Shown piece by piece: positions 1-5,420 of a stretch of 39,102 nt of DNA. Positions within the stretch are counted from its first letter, which is position 1, and every line of letters begins with the position of its first letter. Origin of the DNA: a virus; IMG/VR virus record IMGVR_UViG_3300028025_003168, positions 1-39,102 of that record; one strand, written 5' to 3'. Made by a program: the position numbers and the translations under genes. The notes beneath the pieces were generated by a model that made no database searches, had not been told where the DNA came from, and worked only from the letters and a program-made list of their open reading frames with translations.

Positions 1-96
1 GACATTCCAAACAGCCTCAGCCTCTTCCTCAGAATTGGCTCGCACATAATACGACTCACCGCTAACGATGAAGTATGTTCCCATTTTCTTTTCCAT
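1..96 (-). CDS. small phage protein, cut by the left window edge
   Basis: Only the first 32 codons are inside the window. The protein begins MEKKMGTYFIVSGESYYVRA and becomes acidic (NSEEEAEAVW). The start at 96 is chosen because the -10 hexamer CATACT of the upstream promoter (103-126) is followed by exactly 6 nt and then this ATG, which predicts a leaderless mRNA. Function not recognised. Confidence 0.7.
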   Translation of the reverse strand, partial: MEKKMGTYFIVSGESYYVRANSEEEAEAVWNV

Positions 97-102
97 ATCC
101 TA

Positions 103-126
103 AGTATGACAGCAACCACTGACATT
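103..126 (-). promoter_or_regulatory. shared-motif promoter (copy 1), leaderless
   Basis: Read on the - strand: -35-like TTGCAA just upstream, 17-nt spacer starting ATGTCAGTGG, -10 CATACT, 6 nt, then the ATG at 96. Confidence 0.7.
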
Positions 127-157
127 TGCAAGCTCCAGAGGGGTATTTTGGTGTATC

Positions 158-173
158 GTAACCTATTTGTTAC
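158..173. promoter_or_regulatory. paired RTAAC half-sites, 11-bp spacing
   Basis: GTAAC, 6 nt, GTTAC: an inverted pair. The same 5-6-5 geometry recurs near other left-arm promoters and at 10991-11028. Confidence 0.4.
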
Positions 174-186
174 ATGTTGAGATCGA

Positions 187-197
187 GGGCGCCCCCC
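187..197. repeat. GGCGCC palindrome unit a
   Basis: GC-rich run GGGCGCCCCCC in the gap between units. Candidate hairpin or transcription-end signal without a clear T tract. Confidence 0.4.
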
Positions 198-206
198 ACG
201 AGGAAA

Positions 207-252
207 CCCCCTATGTTTACCAGCAATCTATCCAGACGCTTCACATAGGGGG
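207..252 (-). terminator. candidate stem-loop terminator
   Basis: Ten-base arms CCCCCTATGT (207-216) and ACATAGGGGG (243-252) form an inverted repeat about 40 nt beyond the stop codon of the 148-aa gene. On the - strand the stem is followed by TTTCC. The loop is long (26 nt), so it could also be a processed or structured RNA. Confidence 0.4.
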
Positions 253-291
253 CTTGAGCAGTTTACTTAGACATACTCAGGTCATTTTCCA

Positions 292-738
292 TTAGAGGAG
301 TTCCATTACCGTGTTATAGGTGGAGGCATTGACTTCCTCTTGGTTGGTCATATTGAGAACCTTGAGGTTCTTCTTCAGCAAGTCCAACTTAGTCGTGTAG
401 TCACGACCATAGTAGGTGCGGTCATTAGGGTTAGAGGGTGCGTCAGGCTTCTGTGGGAATCCAAGAGCGTCACCGTCTACCTCAATCTGAACGGAGTTGC
501 CACGATACCCTGTGGACACACGAATAGGCGAGCCGTATTCAGTTCCAATAAGGTCAGACTTCTTGACAGCCTGAATAGTCAGTTGGACAATCTTCTCGTT
601 GTAAGCCTTGAGTTCAGCACGATACTTTTCAGTAAGGGCAGGGTAGTTAGCAACATCTTCCTCAATCTTAGCAATAGTAGCCTCGACATCAGCAATAAGA
701 GTTGCGGTGGGAATCTTCACAGAGAGTGAGCGAGCCAT
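292..738 (-). CDS. conserved-looking phage protein, coiled N-terminal half
   Basis: 148 aa. The N-terminal half is alpha-helical and charged (residues about 10-60), consistent with a short coiled coil; the middle contains GDALGFPQKPDAPSNPND, and the end is again helical. The start MARSLSV at 738 is preferred over upstream codons because it has an AAGGAAA ribosome site at the right distance. Probably co-transcribed with the 47-aa gene at 810-953 from the promoter at 1018-1040. Function not recognised. Confidence 0.75.
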   Translation of the reverse strand: MARSLSVKIPTATLIADVEATIAKIEEDVANYPALTEKYRAELKAYNEKIVQLTIQAVKKSDLIGTEYGSPIRVSTGYRGNSVQIEVDGDALGFPQKPDAPSNPNDRTYYGRDYTTKLDLLKKNLKVLNMTNQEEVNASTYNTVMELL

Positions 739-809
739 TAGAGTTTCCTTTTCTTTAGTGGTTTGTTTGGGTGGGCAGTTTACGGTGATGCCCAGCACAA
801 TTAGTCAGA

Positions 810-953
810 CTACTTTACGGTAGTCCAACGGTCTGAACCGTTTACCTCAAGCAGTACACGGCTAGTGCCGTTTGCGTTCTTGATAATGTCCTTGACAATA
901 CCCGATACGCCAGACTTCTGCGTGGTGAAGGTTTCTCCGATTGTTGCGGTCAT
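810..953 (-). CDS. 47-aa small beta-rich protein
   Basis: Begins MTATIGETFTTQKSGVSGIV and ends with a beta-rich stretch (VLLEVNGSDRWTTVK). The start at 953 follows GAGGAAG. The pattern (G...G-I-V-x-D-I, then a hydrophobic strand, then NGS) resembles the proteins at 7342 and 8481 and suggests a tiny SH3-like barrel. That is inference. First gene of the unit driven by the promoter at 1018-1040, with a leader of about 55 nt. Confidence 0.65.
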   Translation of the reverse strand: MTATIGETFTTQKSGVSGIVKDIIKNANGTSRVLLEVNGSDRWTTVK

Positions 954-1017
954 TTGCTTCCTCATTTCTGTTGGCGAGCCAGCCAACTTATTTACCAGCG
1001 GTCTTGCTGATATATCA

Positions 1018-1040
1018 AGTATGACAGTAACCACCGACAA
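1018..1040 (-). promoter_or_regulatory. shared-motif promoter (copy 2)
   Basis: Spacer TTGTCGGTGGTTACTGT (17 nt) and -10 CATACT. The leader to the ATG at 953 is about 55 nt and contains a small TTGGC/GCCAA hairpin. Confidence 0.6.
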
Positions 1041-1072
1041 ACGCAAGTCCAAAACGGCTTTTCGGGGCTATT

Positions 1073-1088
1073 GTTATCATTTCGTAAC
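1073..1088. promoter_or_regulatory. paired RTAAC half-sites, 11-bp spacing
   Basis: GTTAT, 6 nt, GTAAC, about 35 bp upstream of promoter copy 2. Confidence 0.4.
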
Positions 1089-1104
1089 CTAATTTTTTGG
1101 GGCA

Positions 1105-1120
1105 GGGGGGGGCGCCGCCC
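1105..1120. repeat. GGCGCC palindrome unit b
   Basis: G-run followed by GGCGCCGCCC immediately after the stop codon of the GP88-like gene; candidate GC hairpin. Confidence 0.4.
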
Positions 1121-1124
1121 TCCG

Positions 1125-1847
1125 CTACTTTTTAGTAGCAGAAAACAGAATGTCATTGCGTTGGAAGATACATTGCCCACAGGTAACACAGGCACTACCC
1201 TTTTCGCTAATCATGGGAAGTTTCTTATTATTTTCGGGGCATGGGATAGCACTCTCACCAGTAATCTCAAGAATGTCAGCCTTACCAATAGCGAATGTCT
1301 GAGCAAGGTAAGCCAACTTGATACCGTGAGTCTCTTTGAGACTGATAGCCAATTCTTTGTTAGCACTATCGGTTGAGAAGTAGAAACCAAGATTAGGAAT
1401 GTCAATCAGAATCGGCACAGCAAAATCGCTTCGTGTGTATGCCCAGAATTGCACATCCTGAAAATCACAAATCACATCACGCCATGCGATAGTGTAGTCT
1501 TCGTTGAAGAAGTCACCATCCCAGTGGATACGGAATAGTTTGTCTGCACCACGACGCTCGCAATCAGAAACAAAATCGGTAATCATCTCATGGATAAGGT
1601 TATACATGGTTAGGTAGTCTGCGTCTTTGACTAATGCCCAGTTGTGTTCGAGGTTGATACGCACACCCTTGAAGACTTTTTCCAACTTACCAGCATAGCA
1701 AATTGTCTCGCATACGCTAGTAGCACCTGGACATGAGAATGCAGTTCCCGAGGGTAGTCCGAAAGTATTAGCAATACTAGCCTGCTTACCATTAGGAGTT
1801 ACAGCGTTAGTTACTTTACGGTCTTTACTACGAATCAACTTTGTCAT
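1125..1847 (-). CDS. GP88-like phage protein with cysteine clusters
   Basis: 240 aa. Resembles the phage GP88 family (named after mycobacteriophage L5 gene 88). Visible marks: CPGATSVCETICYAG near residue 45, RIHWDGDFF in the centre, FWAYTRSD, and a C-terminal CP...CVTCGQC. The seven or so conserved cysteines suggest metal binding. The molecular function of the family is not established to my knowledge. The start MTKLIRS at 1847 is chosen because it lies exactly 6 nt after the -10 TATAGT (leaderless); the alternative ATG at 1862 would sit inside the promoter. Single-gene unit. Confidence 0.8.
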   Translation of the reverse strand: MTKLIRSKDRKVTNAVTPNGKQASIANTFGLPSGTAFSCPGATSVCETICYAGKLEKVFKGVRINLEHNWALVKDADYLTMYNLIHEMITDFVSDCERRGADKLFRIHWDGDFFNEDYTIAWRDVICDFQDVQFWAYTRSDFAVPILIDIPNLGFYFSTDSANKELAISLKETHGIKLAYLAQTFAIGKADILEITGESAIPCPENNKKLPMISEKGSACVTCGQCIFQRNDILFSATKK

Positions 1848-1853
1848 AGTCTT

Positions 1854-1877
1854 ACTATACATTGACCCACCGACATT
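1854..1877 (-). promoter_or_regulatory. shared-motif promoter (copy 3), leaderless
   Basis: Spacer ATGTCGGTGGGTCAATG, -10 TATAGT, 6 nt (AAGACT), ATG at 1847. Confidence 0.7.
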
Positions 1878-1902
1878 GAGGGTAATTTTCGCATATCTTA
1901 AT

Positions 1903-1918
1903 GTAAAGGTTTGATAAC
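1903..1918. promoter_or_regulatory. paired RTAAC-like half-sites (degenerate)
   Basis: GTAAA, 6 nt, ATAAC upstream of promoter copy 3; one half-site has a mismatch. Confidence 0.3.
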
Positions 1919-1923
1919 AGATC

Positions 1924-1938
1924 GGCGCCCCCGAAGGG
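1924..1938. repeat. GGCGCC palindrome unit c
   Basis: On the - strand CCCTTCGGGGGCGCC: a UUCG-capped mini-hairpin adjoins the palindrome, after the stop of the 164-aa gene. Confidence 0.4.
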
Positions 1939-1970
1939 TTGTGCGTTATCGAGTCGCACCCCTCGTCACG

Positions 1971-2465
1971 CTACCAGGAAGCCTGATAGGTGAAACTCAC
2001 GCTGTCATCACCGAATGTCTGAATCAGAACACGGTCTAACTCTTTAGCGGTATCCTCTAAGTCTGACCAATACCACTCGTCATACTCAGTTGAGCCAAAG
2101 AAGAAGCCTGACGAAGTAGGCAGAGCCACAGGTGCTTTCTCACGGTGAATGAGAACATCCTTTACCAAGTCACGCAAGTCCTCTAAGTCCTTGCGACGGA
2201 CATAGATAGGCTGACACTCGTCTACACCGTTGGCGAGATTGTCCACAAACCATTGGTGGATGCAGTTCACCTTACGCCAATAGATAGCGGTAGCAGTTAC
2301 AGAAACGCTGTAATTGTTCTCCTCGCTAATGAAGTTTTTGAGTCCAGCAGTCTCAAGAATAGCCAAGCCCTCTGGCACATCCTTTTTGACGATGTCGCCA
2401 TTCTCCTGAATCCAATCAGAAGTACGAACGTTCTTGCGAACCTCAAGATACATATCCAAGCCCAT
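1971..2465 (-). CDS. phage protein of the MGLDMYL type
   Basis: 164 aa. The N terminus MGLDMYLEVRK, the central IYWRKVNCIHQWFVDNLANG and the late aromatic block FFFGSTEYDEWYWSDLEDT are features I associate with a hypothetical protein widespread in phages. Function unknown. The start has a good ribosome site (AAAGGA, 8-9 nt upstream). Transcribed from the promoter at 2491-2513 with a leader of about 20 nt. Confidence 0.8.
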   Translation of the reverse strand: MGLDMYLEVRKNVRTSDWIQENGDIVKKDVPEGLAILETAGLKNFISEENNYSVSVTATAIYWRKVNCIHQWFVDNLANGVDECQPIYVRRKDLEDLRDLVKDVLIHREKAPVALPTSSGFFFGSTEYDEWYWSDLEDTAKELDRVLIQTFGDDSVSFTYQASW

Positions 2466-2490
2466 TAGTTTATCCTTTCGTTTCTTTTTA

Positions 2491-2513
2491 TCTTATCAGT
2501 ACCCACCGACATT
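2491..2513 (-). promoter_or_regulatory. shared-motif promoter (copy 4)
   Basis: Spacer ATGTCGGTGGGTACTGA, -10 TAAGAT. The stop codon of the upstream 35-aa gene lies in its first bases. Confidence 0.65.
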
Positions 2514-2619
2514 ACTTGCAGTTGTGGAACACATAACTGCTTGCGATATCGGTAAAGCCACACTCAACACATTCGCACATCATGCCTGCACGAGTCGGGG
2601 TAATTATCATTTTCGTCAT
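2512..2619 (-). CDS. 35-aa cysteine-rich microprotein
   Basis: MTKMIITPTRAGMMCECVEC continues to GFTD...HNCK. C-x-C-x2-C plus a late H-x-C could bind one zinc ion. Below the usual length cut-off for gene callers, but strongly framed: the -10 TATAGT is followed by 6 nt and the ATG at 2619, and the stop overlaps the next promoter. Function unknown. Confidence 0.65.
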   Translation of the reverse strand: MTKMIITPTRAGMMCECVECGFTDIASSYVFHNCK

Positions 2620-2625
2620 AAAGTA

Positions 2626-2649
2626 ACTATAACAGCACCCACCGACACT
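2626..2649 (-). promoter_or_regulatory. shared-motif promoter (copy 5), leaderless
   Basis: Spacer GTGTCGGTGGGTGCTGT, -10 TATAGT, 6 nt (TACTTT), ATG at 2619. Confidence 0.7.
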
Positions 2650-2664
2650 GGGGGGCGCCGCCCC
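2650..2664. repeat. GGCGCC palindrome unit d
   Basis: GGGGGGCGCCGCCCC directly after the stop of the 43-aa membrane gene and touching promoter copy 5. Stem of about 6 G-C pairs; candidate terminator. Confidence 0.45.
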
Positions 2665-2666
2665 TC

Positions 2667-2798
2667 CTAGTCGTCAGCTATCTGATCAACCCTGTTCCCA
2701 AACCGATACCCTAATGTCTCAAACCAATAAGACACATTGGCTATCAGGGGGAATAGAATAATGAATGTCAGGATGCCAAGTGCAACGAATAGCACCAT
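2667..2798 (-). CDS. 43-aa single-span membrane microprotein
   Basis: MVLFVALGILTFIILFPLIA is one N-terminal transmembrane segment, followed by a short soluble tail ending VDQIADD. Its ATG overlaps the stop of the 68-aa gene (TAATG), so it is translationally coupled. Last gene of a four-gene unit. Confidence 0.65.
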   Translation of the reverse strand: MVLFVALGILTFIILFPLIANVSYWFETLGYRFGNRVDQIADD

Positions 2799-3004
2799 TA
2801 TGGAATCACCTCATACCTAGGCTTAGAGTATTCGCCATTGACTTTGATAGAATCCTCAAACATTCTGAATCCTGTTTGCCAAGTGTCTGCTTCGTCTACG
2901 AATAGGTCAAGTGCTTCCAAGATATCGCTACCCTCGCTAGGGTCAAACTCTTTGGGTAGCCAGACATAAGTTGTTAGCTCAGTAGTGATTTTATAGTTAG
3001 GCAT
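2798..3004 (-). CDS. 68-aa small acidic phage protein
   Basis: Begins MPNYKITTELTTYVWLPKEF, then a helical acidic middle (EGSDILEALDLFVDEADTW) and a beta-like end. The start follows AAGGAGT. Third gene of the unit from 3283. Function not recognised. Confidence 0.75.
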   Translation of the reverse strand: MPNYKITTELTTYVWLPKEFDPSEGSDILEALDLFVDEADTWQTGFRMFEDSIKVNGEYSKPRYEVIP

Positions 3005-3012
3005 TTTACTCC

Positions 3013-3156
3013 TTAGAGAAACTCGAATGGGTCACGGTCTTGGAAGATATCCTCGAATGCCTGCATAGAATAGGATTGTGGATTCTCATACCAGTCTCGC
3101 AATGCCTCTAGGATTTCCATACCCTGCTCGTCATTTTCCCAATTACTCTTAGCCAT
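3013..3156 (-). CDS. 47-aa small acidic phage protein
   Basis: MAKSNWENDEQGMEILEALR..., ending RDPFEFL; aromatic and acidic. The start at 3156 is chosen over the longer reading because GGAGG sits 7 nt upstream. Overlaps the end of the upstream 44-aa gene by 8 nt in another frame. Function unknown. Confidence 0.7.
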   Translation of the reverse strand: MAKSNWENDEQGMEILEALRDWYENPQSYSMQAFEDIFQDRDPFEFL

Positions 3157-3283
3157 TTGATACCTCCGTGTATTTGACGATAAACTCACGAACACTTGGA
3201 ATGTGGTCGAAGTTTGCTTCCTTATTTAGTGCCATATCCAACAGGTCACCAGCTACTATTGCGAGAAACTCTTTTTCTGTCAT
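3149..3283 (-). CDS. 44-aa leaderless phage microprotein
   Basis: MTEKEFLAIVAGDLLDMALN..., ending KYTEVSNG. First gene of the four-gene unit. The ATG lies 6 nt after the -10 CATACT. Amphipathic helix likely; function unknown. Confidence 0.65.
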   Translation of the reverse strand: MTEKEFLAIVAGDLLDMALNKEANFDHIPSVREFIVKYTEVSNG

Positions 3284-3289
3284 ATAGAT

Positions 3290-3313
3290 AGTATGACATA
3301 GGGGTACGACAGT
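3290..3313 (-). promoter_or_regulatory. shared-motif promoter (copy 6, degenerate), leaderless
   Basis: The spacer keeps TGTC and the 17-nt length but loses GGTGG (CTGTCGTACCCCTATGT). -10 CATACT, 6 nt, ATG at 3283. Confidence 0.55.
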
Positions 3314-3344
3314 GTGCAAGTTTAGGAGTGGTTTTGAACACTTC

Positions 3345-3360
3345 GTAACTGATTTGTTAT
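3345..3360. promoter_or_regulatory. paired RTAAC half-sites, 11-bp spacing
   Basis: GTAAC, 6 nt, GTTAT, upstream of promoter copy 6. Confidence 0.4.
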
Positions 3361-3367
3361 AAGGTTT

Positions 3368-3378
3368 GGGCGGCGCCC
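3368..3378. repeat. GGCGCC palindrome unit e
   Basis: GGGCGGCGCCC just beyond the 3' end of tRNA-Asn; likely end of the tRNA transcript. Confidence 0.4.
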
Positions 3379-3386
3379 TCAGATCC

Positions 3387-3461
3387 TGGCTCCCCCTCTT
3401 GGATTCGAACCAAGAACCTACGAGTTAACAGCTCGTTGCTCTGCCGTTGAGCTAAAGGGGA
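3387..3461 (-). tRNA. tRNA-Asn (GUU), CCA encoded
   Basis: The acceptor arms pair (UCCCCUU with AGGGGGA), the D stem, anticodon stem ACGAG/CTCGT and T arm GGTTCGAATC are intact, and the anticodon loop CTGTTAA carries GTT. Discriminator G is followed by encoded CCA. It lies one nucleotide downstream of tRNA-Asp in the same transcript. Confidence 0.95.
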
Positions 3462-3462
3462 T

Positions 3463-3539
3463 TGGCGACTCTGACCAGACTTGAACTGGCGACCCCTACC
3501 GTGACAGGGTAGTGCTCTAACCAACTGAGCTACAGAGCC
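3463..3539 (-). tRNA. tRNA-Asp (GUC), CCA encoded
   Basis: 77 nt. The acceptor GGCUCUG pairs with CAGAGUC (one G-U). Anticodon stem CTACC/GGTAG, loop CTGTCAC with anticodon GTC. T loop GTTCAAGTC. Discriminator G then CCA is encoded. Starts 7 nt after the stop of the 51-aa gene, so it is probably processed from that mRNA. Confidence 0.95.
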
Positions 3540-3545
3540 ATTGTT

Positions 3546-3701
3546 TTAGTTATTGTAGGCGTAAGCCCAATCAGGCACTTCCGTCTGGACATTGACCTCA
3601 AAGTAGTCAAAGTCACAAAGACCAGCAAACTCTTTTGCCAACTCTTCAGATGCGAACACACCCTCGTAGTGATTACAGCAAGAGTTTATTACAACCCACA
3701 T
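3546..3701 (-). CDS. 51-aa small phage protein
   Basis: MWVVINSCCNHYEGVFASEE..., ending DWAYAYNN. A CC pair followed by H near the N terminus, then a helix and a beta-rich acidic end. Its ATG directly follows the stop of the 53-aa gene (TAA ATG). Followed by the two tRNAs. Function not recognised. Confidence 0.7.
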   Translation of the reverse strand: MWVVINSCCNHYEGVFASEELAKEFAGLCDFDYFEVNVQTEVPDWAYAYNN

Positions 3702-3863
3702 TTATGCATACTCCTTGATTGCTTGAGCCTTGACTGCTGAACGAGTCCTCTGACGGTTAGGTCGGTTGTCGTGAGTGGTAGCCGCATTAGAAGAACGCAG
3801 ACCACGCATAGCAATAATGTATGCGGTGTTTTGAATCTTTTGAGGCTTTGCTTTCTTTTTCAT
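3702..3863 (-). CDS. 53-aa strongly basic leaderless protein
   Basis: MKKKAKPQKIQNTAYIIAMR..., rich in K and R, ending KAQAIKEYA. The ATG is 6 nt after the -10 TAATCT. The charge suggests nucleic-acid or ribosome binding, but no family is recognised. First gene of the tRNA-containing unit. Confidence 0.65.
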   Translation of the reverse strand: MKKKAKPQKIQNTAYIIAMRGLRSSNAATTHDNRPNRQRTRSAVKAQAIKEYA

Positions 3864-3870
3864 AATACAA

Positions 3871-3893
3871 GATTAGCACAGACCACCGACATT
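3871..3893 (-). promoter_or_regulatory. shared-motif promoter (copy 7), leaderless
   Basis: Spacer ATGTCGGTGGTCTGTGC, -10 TAATCT, 6 nt (TGTATT), ATG at 3863. Confidence 0.65.
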
Positions 3894-3917
3894 TTCAGGC
3901 GATTTCGTAAGGTTTTC

Positions 3918-3933
3918 GTAACAGAATGATAAC
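3918..3933. promoter_or_regulatory. paired RTAAC half-sites, 11-bp spacing
   Basis: GTAAC, 6 nt, ATAAC as direct repeats, upstream of promoter copy 7. Confidence 0.4.
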
Positions 3934-3938
3934 GAATC

Positions 3939-3956
3939 GGGGCGCCGATCCACCCC
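3939..3956. repeat. GGCGCC palindrome unit f
   Basis: CGGGGCGCCGATCCACCCC after the stop of the 42-aa membrane gene; candidate hairpin. Confidence 0.35.
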
Positions 3957-4085
3957 CTAGAAGGGTGGTCGGTTTAGCAATGCCTCATATTTGGATTCTT
4001 TGTATTTGGCATACAGGTACAGAATCACGACGGTATCAAACACAATAACGCCTAGCATTACAGCGAACAATGGGAACAGGCTCAT
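3957..4085 (-). CDS. 42-aa single-span membrane microprotein
   Basis: MSLFPLFAVMLGVIVFDTVV is a membrane segment continuing to ILYLYAKYKES, followed by a short basic and proline tail. The start overlaps the stop of the 63-aa gene (TAATG) after a GAGGGA ribosome site. Confidence 0.65.
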   Translation of the reverse strand: MSLFPLFAVMLGVIVFDTVVILYLYAKYKESKYEALLNRPPF

Positions 4086-4276
4086 TAGTGTCCCTCCTGG
4101 TGGTTGTAGCAAGCGTCAATGAAAATACTGCGAGAGAATCGTGGATTGTCTGCCTCAAACATATTGGCAAACTGTTCTACCAGTTCATAGCATTCTTCTT
4201 CATACTTGATGGGCATATCACCGATAAAGTTATCAAGAATCTCAGCGGTTGATACATAGTCTTTGCGTGTCATCAT
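4085..4276 (-). CDS. 62/63-aa small acidic phage protein
   Basis: MMTRKDYVSTAEILDNFIGD..., then a helical acidic middle and a His-rich end (CYNHQEGH). Two adjacent ATGs (4276, 4273); AAAGGA lies upstream of both. Transcribed from the promoter at 4308-4331. Function unknown. Confidence 0.75.
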   Translation of the reverse strand: MMTRKDYVSTAEILDNFIGDMPIKYEEECYELVEQFANMFEADNPRFSRSIFIDACYNHQEGH

Positions 4277-4307
4277 TTTAGTGTGTCCTTTTCGTTGTTG
4301 TTTGTTT

Positions 4308-4331
4308 AGTTTAGCAGTACCCTACGACACT
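4308..4331 (-). promoter_or_regulatory. shared-motif promoter (copy 8)
   Basis: Spacer GTGTCGTAGGGTACTGC, -10 TAAACT. Overlaps the stop of the upstream 56-aa gene. Confidence 0.6.
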
Positions 4332-4500
4332 ACGAGCCGTAGACGGTCAGAAGTGTGCGGTAGCCATTGGCACGACCCTCGCACCACGAAGCCATTCCCT
4401 CTATACCAGCCTCACGGTACATCAGAACATCAGCCTCGTTTTGCTCGATAAGCCACTCAAGCGACTCGACTGGGATAGTAATCGTATTTTCGTTTTCCAT
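4330..4500 (-). CDS. 56-aa small phage protein
   Basis: MENENTITIPVESLEWLIEQ..., ending NGYRTLLTVYGS; helical, acidic. The start follows AAAGGCAAACT. Sole gene between promoters 4524 and 4308; the stop TAG lies in the next promoter. Function unknown. Confidence 0.7.
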   Translation of the reverse strand: MENENTITIPVESLEWLIEQNEADVLMYREAGIEGMASWCEGRANGYRTLLTVYGS

Positions 4501-4523
4501 AGTTTGCCTTTCGTTGTAATACT

Positions 4524-4547
4524 AGTGTAGCGTGACCCACTGACATT
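4524..4547 (-). promoter_or_regulatory. shared-motif promoter (copy 9)
   Basis: Spacer ATGTCAGTGGGTCACGC, -10 TACACT, then a leader of about 18 nt with an AAAGG site. Confidence 0.65.
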
Positions 4548-4572
4548 CAGGGGCATTTAGAGGGTGTTTCTT

Positions 4573-4588
4573 ATAACAAATTGGTAAC
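4573..4588. promoter_or_regulatory. paired RTAAC half-sites, 11-bp spacing
   Basis: ATAAC, 6 nt, GTAAC. The whole 16-19 bp closely matches 11013-11030. Confidence 0.4.
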
Positions 4589-4592
4589 AGTC

Positions 4593-4607
4593 GGGGGCGG
4601 CGCCCCC
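4593..4607. repeat. GGCGCC palindrome unit g
   Basis: GGGGGCGGCGCCCCC directly after the stop of the 73-aa gene: a strong GC stem, candidate terminator. Confidence 0.45.
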
Positions 4608-4609
4608 TC

Positions 4610-4831
4610 CTAGCAGTAGCCCTCGACCATAGTTCCCTCTTCTGCTAATGAGTCTACATAGTCAGCAAAGCCACAGCGATATGCGATTGGGTCACACTCT
4701 TTGAGTACCGTTGATGGGTAGAACTCTGAGTAACCAATAGACACGATAGGGTAGCACTCGTCTAGTAGTGCGTCGTAGTTGGCTTTCGCTTCTTCTTCGG
4801 ACAGGATTTCGAGGGTATCGTATTCGTTCAT
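4610..4831 (-). CDS. 73-aa acidic leaderless phage protein
   Basis: MNEYDTLEILSEEEAKANYD..., with DECYPIVSIG and CDPIAYRCGFADYVDS. Looks like a small hypothetical protein seen in several phages; function unknown. The ATG is exactly 6 nt after the -10 TATAGT, and no ribosome site is present. Confidence 0.75.
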   Translation of the reverse strand: MNEYDTLEILSEEEAKANYDALLDECYPIVSIGYSEFYPSTVLKECDPIAYRCGFADYVDSLAEEGTMVEGYC

Positions 4832-4837
4832 ATAATG

Positions 4838-4861
4838 ACTATAACACGAGCCACCGACAGT
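4838..4861 (-). promoter_or_regulatory. shared-motif promoter (copy 10), leaderless
   Basis: Spacer CTGTCGGTGGCTCGTGT, -10 TATAGT, 6 nt (CATTAT), ATG at 4831. The -35 position (CGATCA) is poor. Confidence 0.65.
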
Positions 4862-4865
4862 GATC

Positions 4866-4877
4866 GGCGCCCCCCCC
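4866..4877. repeat. GGCGCC palindrome unit h
   Basis: GGCGCCCCCCCC abutting the stop codon of the 12-aa micropeptide. Confidence 0.35.
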
Positions 4878-4915
4878 TAGTGACCACAGCAAGGGAAGTC
4901 TTCACACTTACACAT
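4877..4915 (-). CDS. 12-aa cysteine-rich micropeptide MCKCEDFPCCGH
   Basis: The reading frame ATG...TAG encodes MCKCEDFPCCGH: four Cys and one His in 12 residues. Its ATG overlaps the end of the 77-aa gene (ATGTGTAA), so coupled translation is possible. I recall similar short PCCGH-type peptides in actinophages but cannot verify this. A metal-binding peptide is a plausible guess. Confidence 0.45.
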   Translation of the reverse strand: MCKCEDFPCCGH

Positions 4916-5141
4916 AGTCGTCACCTGCGTAGAAACCGTAGTCCTCGTCAGTGCCCCAGCCAGCAGAGGCAAGAGCATCGGCATCCATCCAGCCCTCTGA
5001 GTCAAACTCAGTACGCTCGAATGGGTTGCCACCAGCAATCTCGAAGTAGGCATCTGCCTCCTCAAGAGTCCACTCGTTGCCGAGGTCGTCTGTCCAAGCA
5101 ACGATTTCGTTGTCTTCACCGAAGATAGGGTCGAAGTTCAT
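4908..5141 (-). CDS. 77-aa acidic phage protein
   Basis: MNFDPIFGEDNEIVAWTDDL..., very acidic, ending DYGFYAGDDYV. The start at 5141 is preferred to upstream codons because GAAAGGAAA precedes it; the longer reading would run through the promoter. High negative charge is a feature of DNA-mimic proteins, but this is only suggestive. Confidence 0.75.
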   Translation of the reverse strand: MNFDPIFGEDNEIVAWTDDLGNEWTLEEADAYFEIAGGNPFERTEFDSEGWMDADALASAGWGTDEDYGFYAGDDYV

Positions 5142-5170
5142 AGGTGATTTCCTTTCGTGATGTAATACAA

Positions 5171-5193
5171 GATTAGCACTAGCCACCGACATT
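5171..5193 (-). promoter_or_regulatory. shared-motif promoter (copy 11)
   Basis: Spacer ATGTCGGTGGCTAGTGC, -10 TAATCT; leader of about 25 nt with AAAGGA. Confidence 0.65.
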
Positions 5194-5249
5194 CGGGACA
5201 AAATCTCAGGCGTTTTTAATGCATATCGTAAATGGGTCGCCAACGGATC

Positions 5250-5260
5250 GGCGCCGCCCC
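5250..5260. repeat. GGCGCC palindrome unit i
   Basis: GGCGCCGCCCC between the 43-aa gene and promoter copy 11. Confidence 0.35.
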
Positions 5261-5277
5261 TGCGAGGGTATGTCAAG

Positions 5278-5291
5278 CGACACGCCGATTA
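5278..5291. repeat. CGACACGCCGATAA-type repeat 1
   Basis: CGACACGCCGATTA, preceded by TGTCAAG; overlaps the stop of the 43-aa gene. Confidence 0.6.
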
Positions 5292-5420
5292 CGGATAAAA
5301 AGCAGCCCAATACAGCAAGATAAGCCAATACGCACCAACCAACACAGCACTAGCGATTGCTAGTTGAGTCAGGAAGCGACAGATGCCACGAACTACATAG
5401 TAGGCTTTAGAGTGTTCCAT
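5289..5420 (-). CDS. 43-aa single-span membrane microprotein
   Basis: MEHSKAYYVVRGICRFLTQL then a long hydrophobic stretch (AIASAVLVGAYWLILLYW) and AAFYP. Starts immediately after the stop of the 31-aa gene (TAA ATG). Confidence 0.6.
   Translation of the reverse strand: MEHSKAYYVVRGICRFLTQLAIASAVLVGAYWLILLYWAAFYP

Noticed and set aside
280-294. 8-codon frame MENDLSMSK overlapping the stop at 292
   Set aside because: Too short and without support beyond the TAATG overlap.
340-729. + strand open frame of 129 codons
   Set aside because: Antisense shadow of the 148-aa gene, no ribosome site or promoter; the - strand gene has both.
4835-5128. + strand frame rich in Arg, Ser and His
   Set aside because: Shadow of the 77-aa acidic gene; composition (arginine/serine-rich) is typical of a wrong-strand reading.
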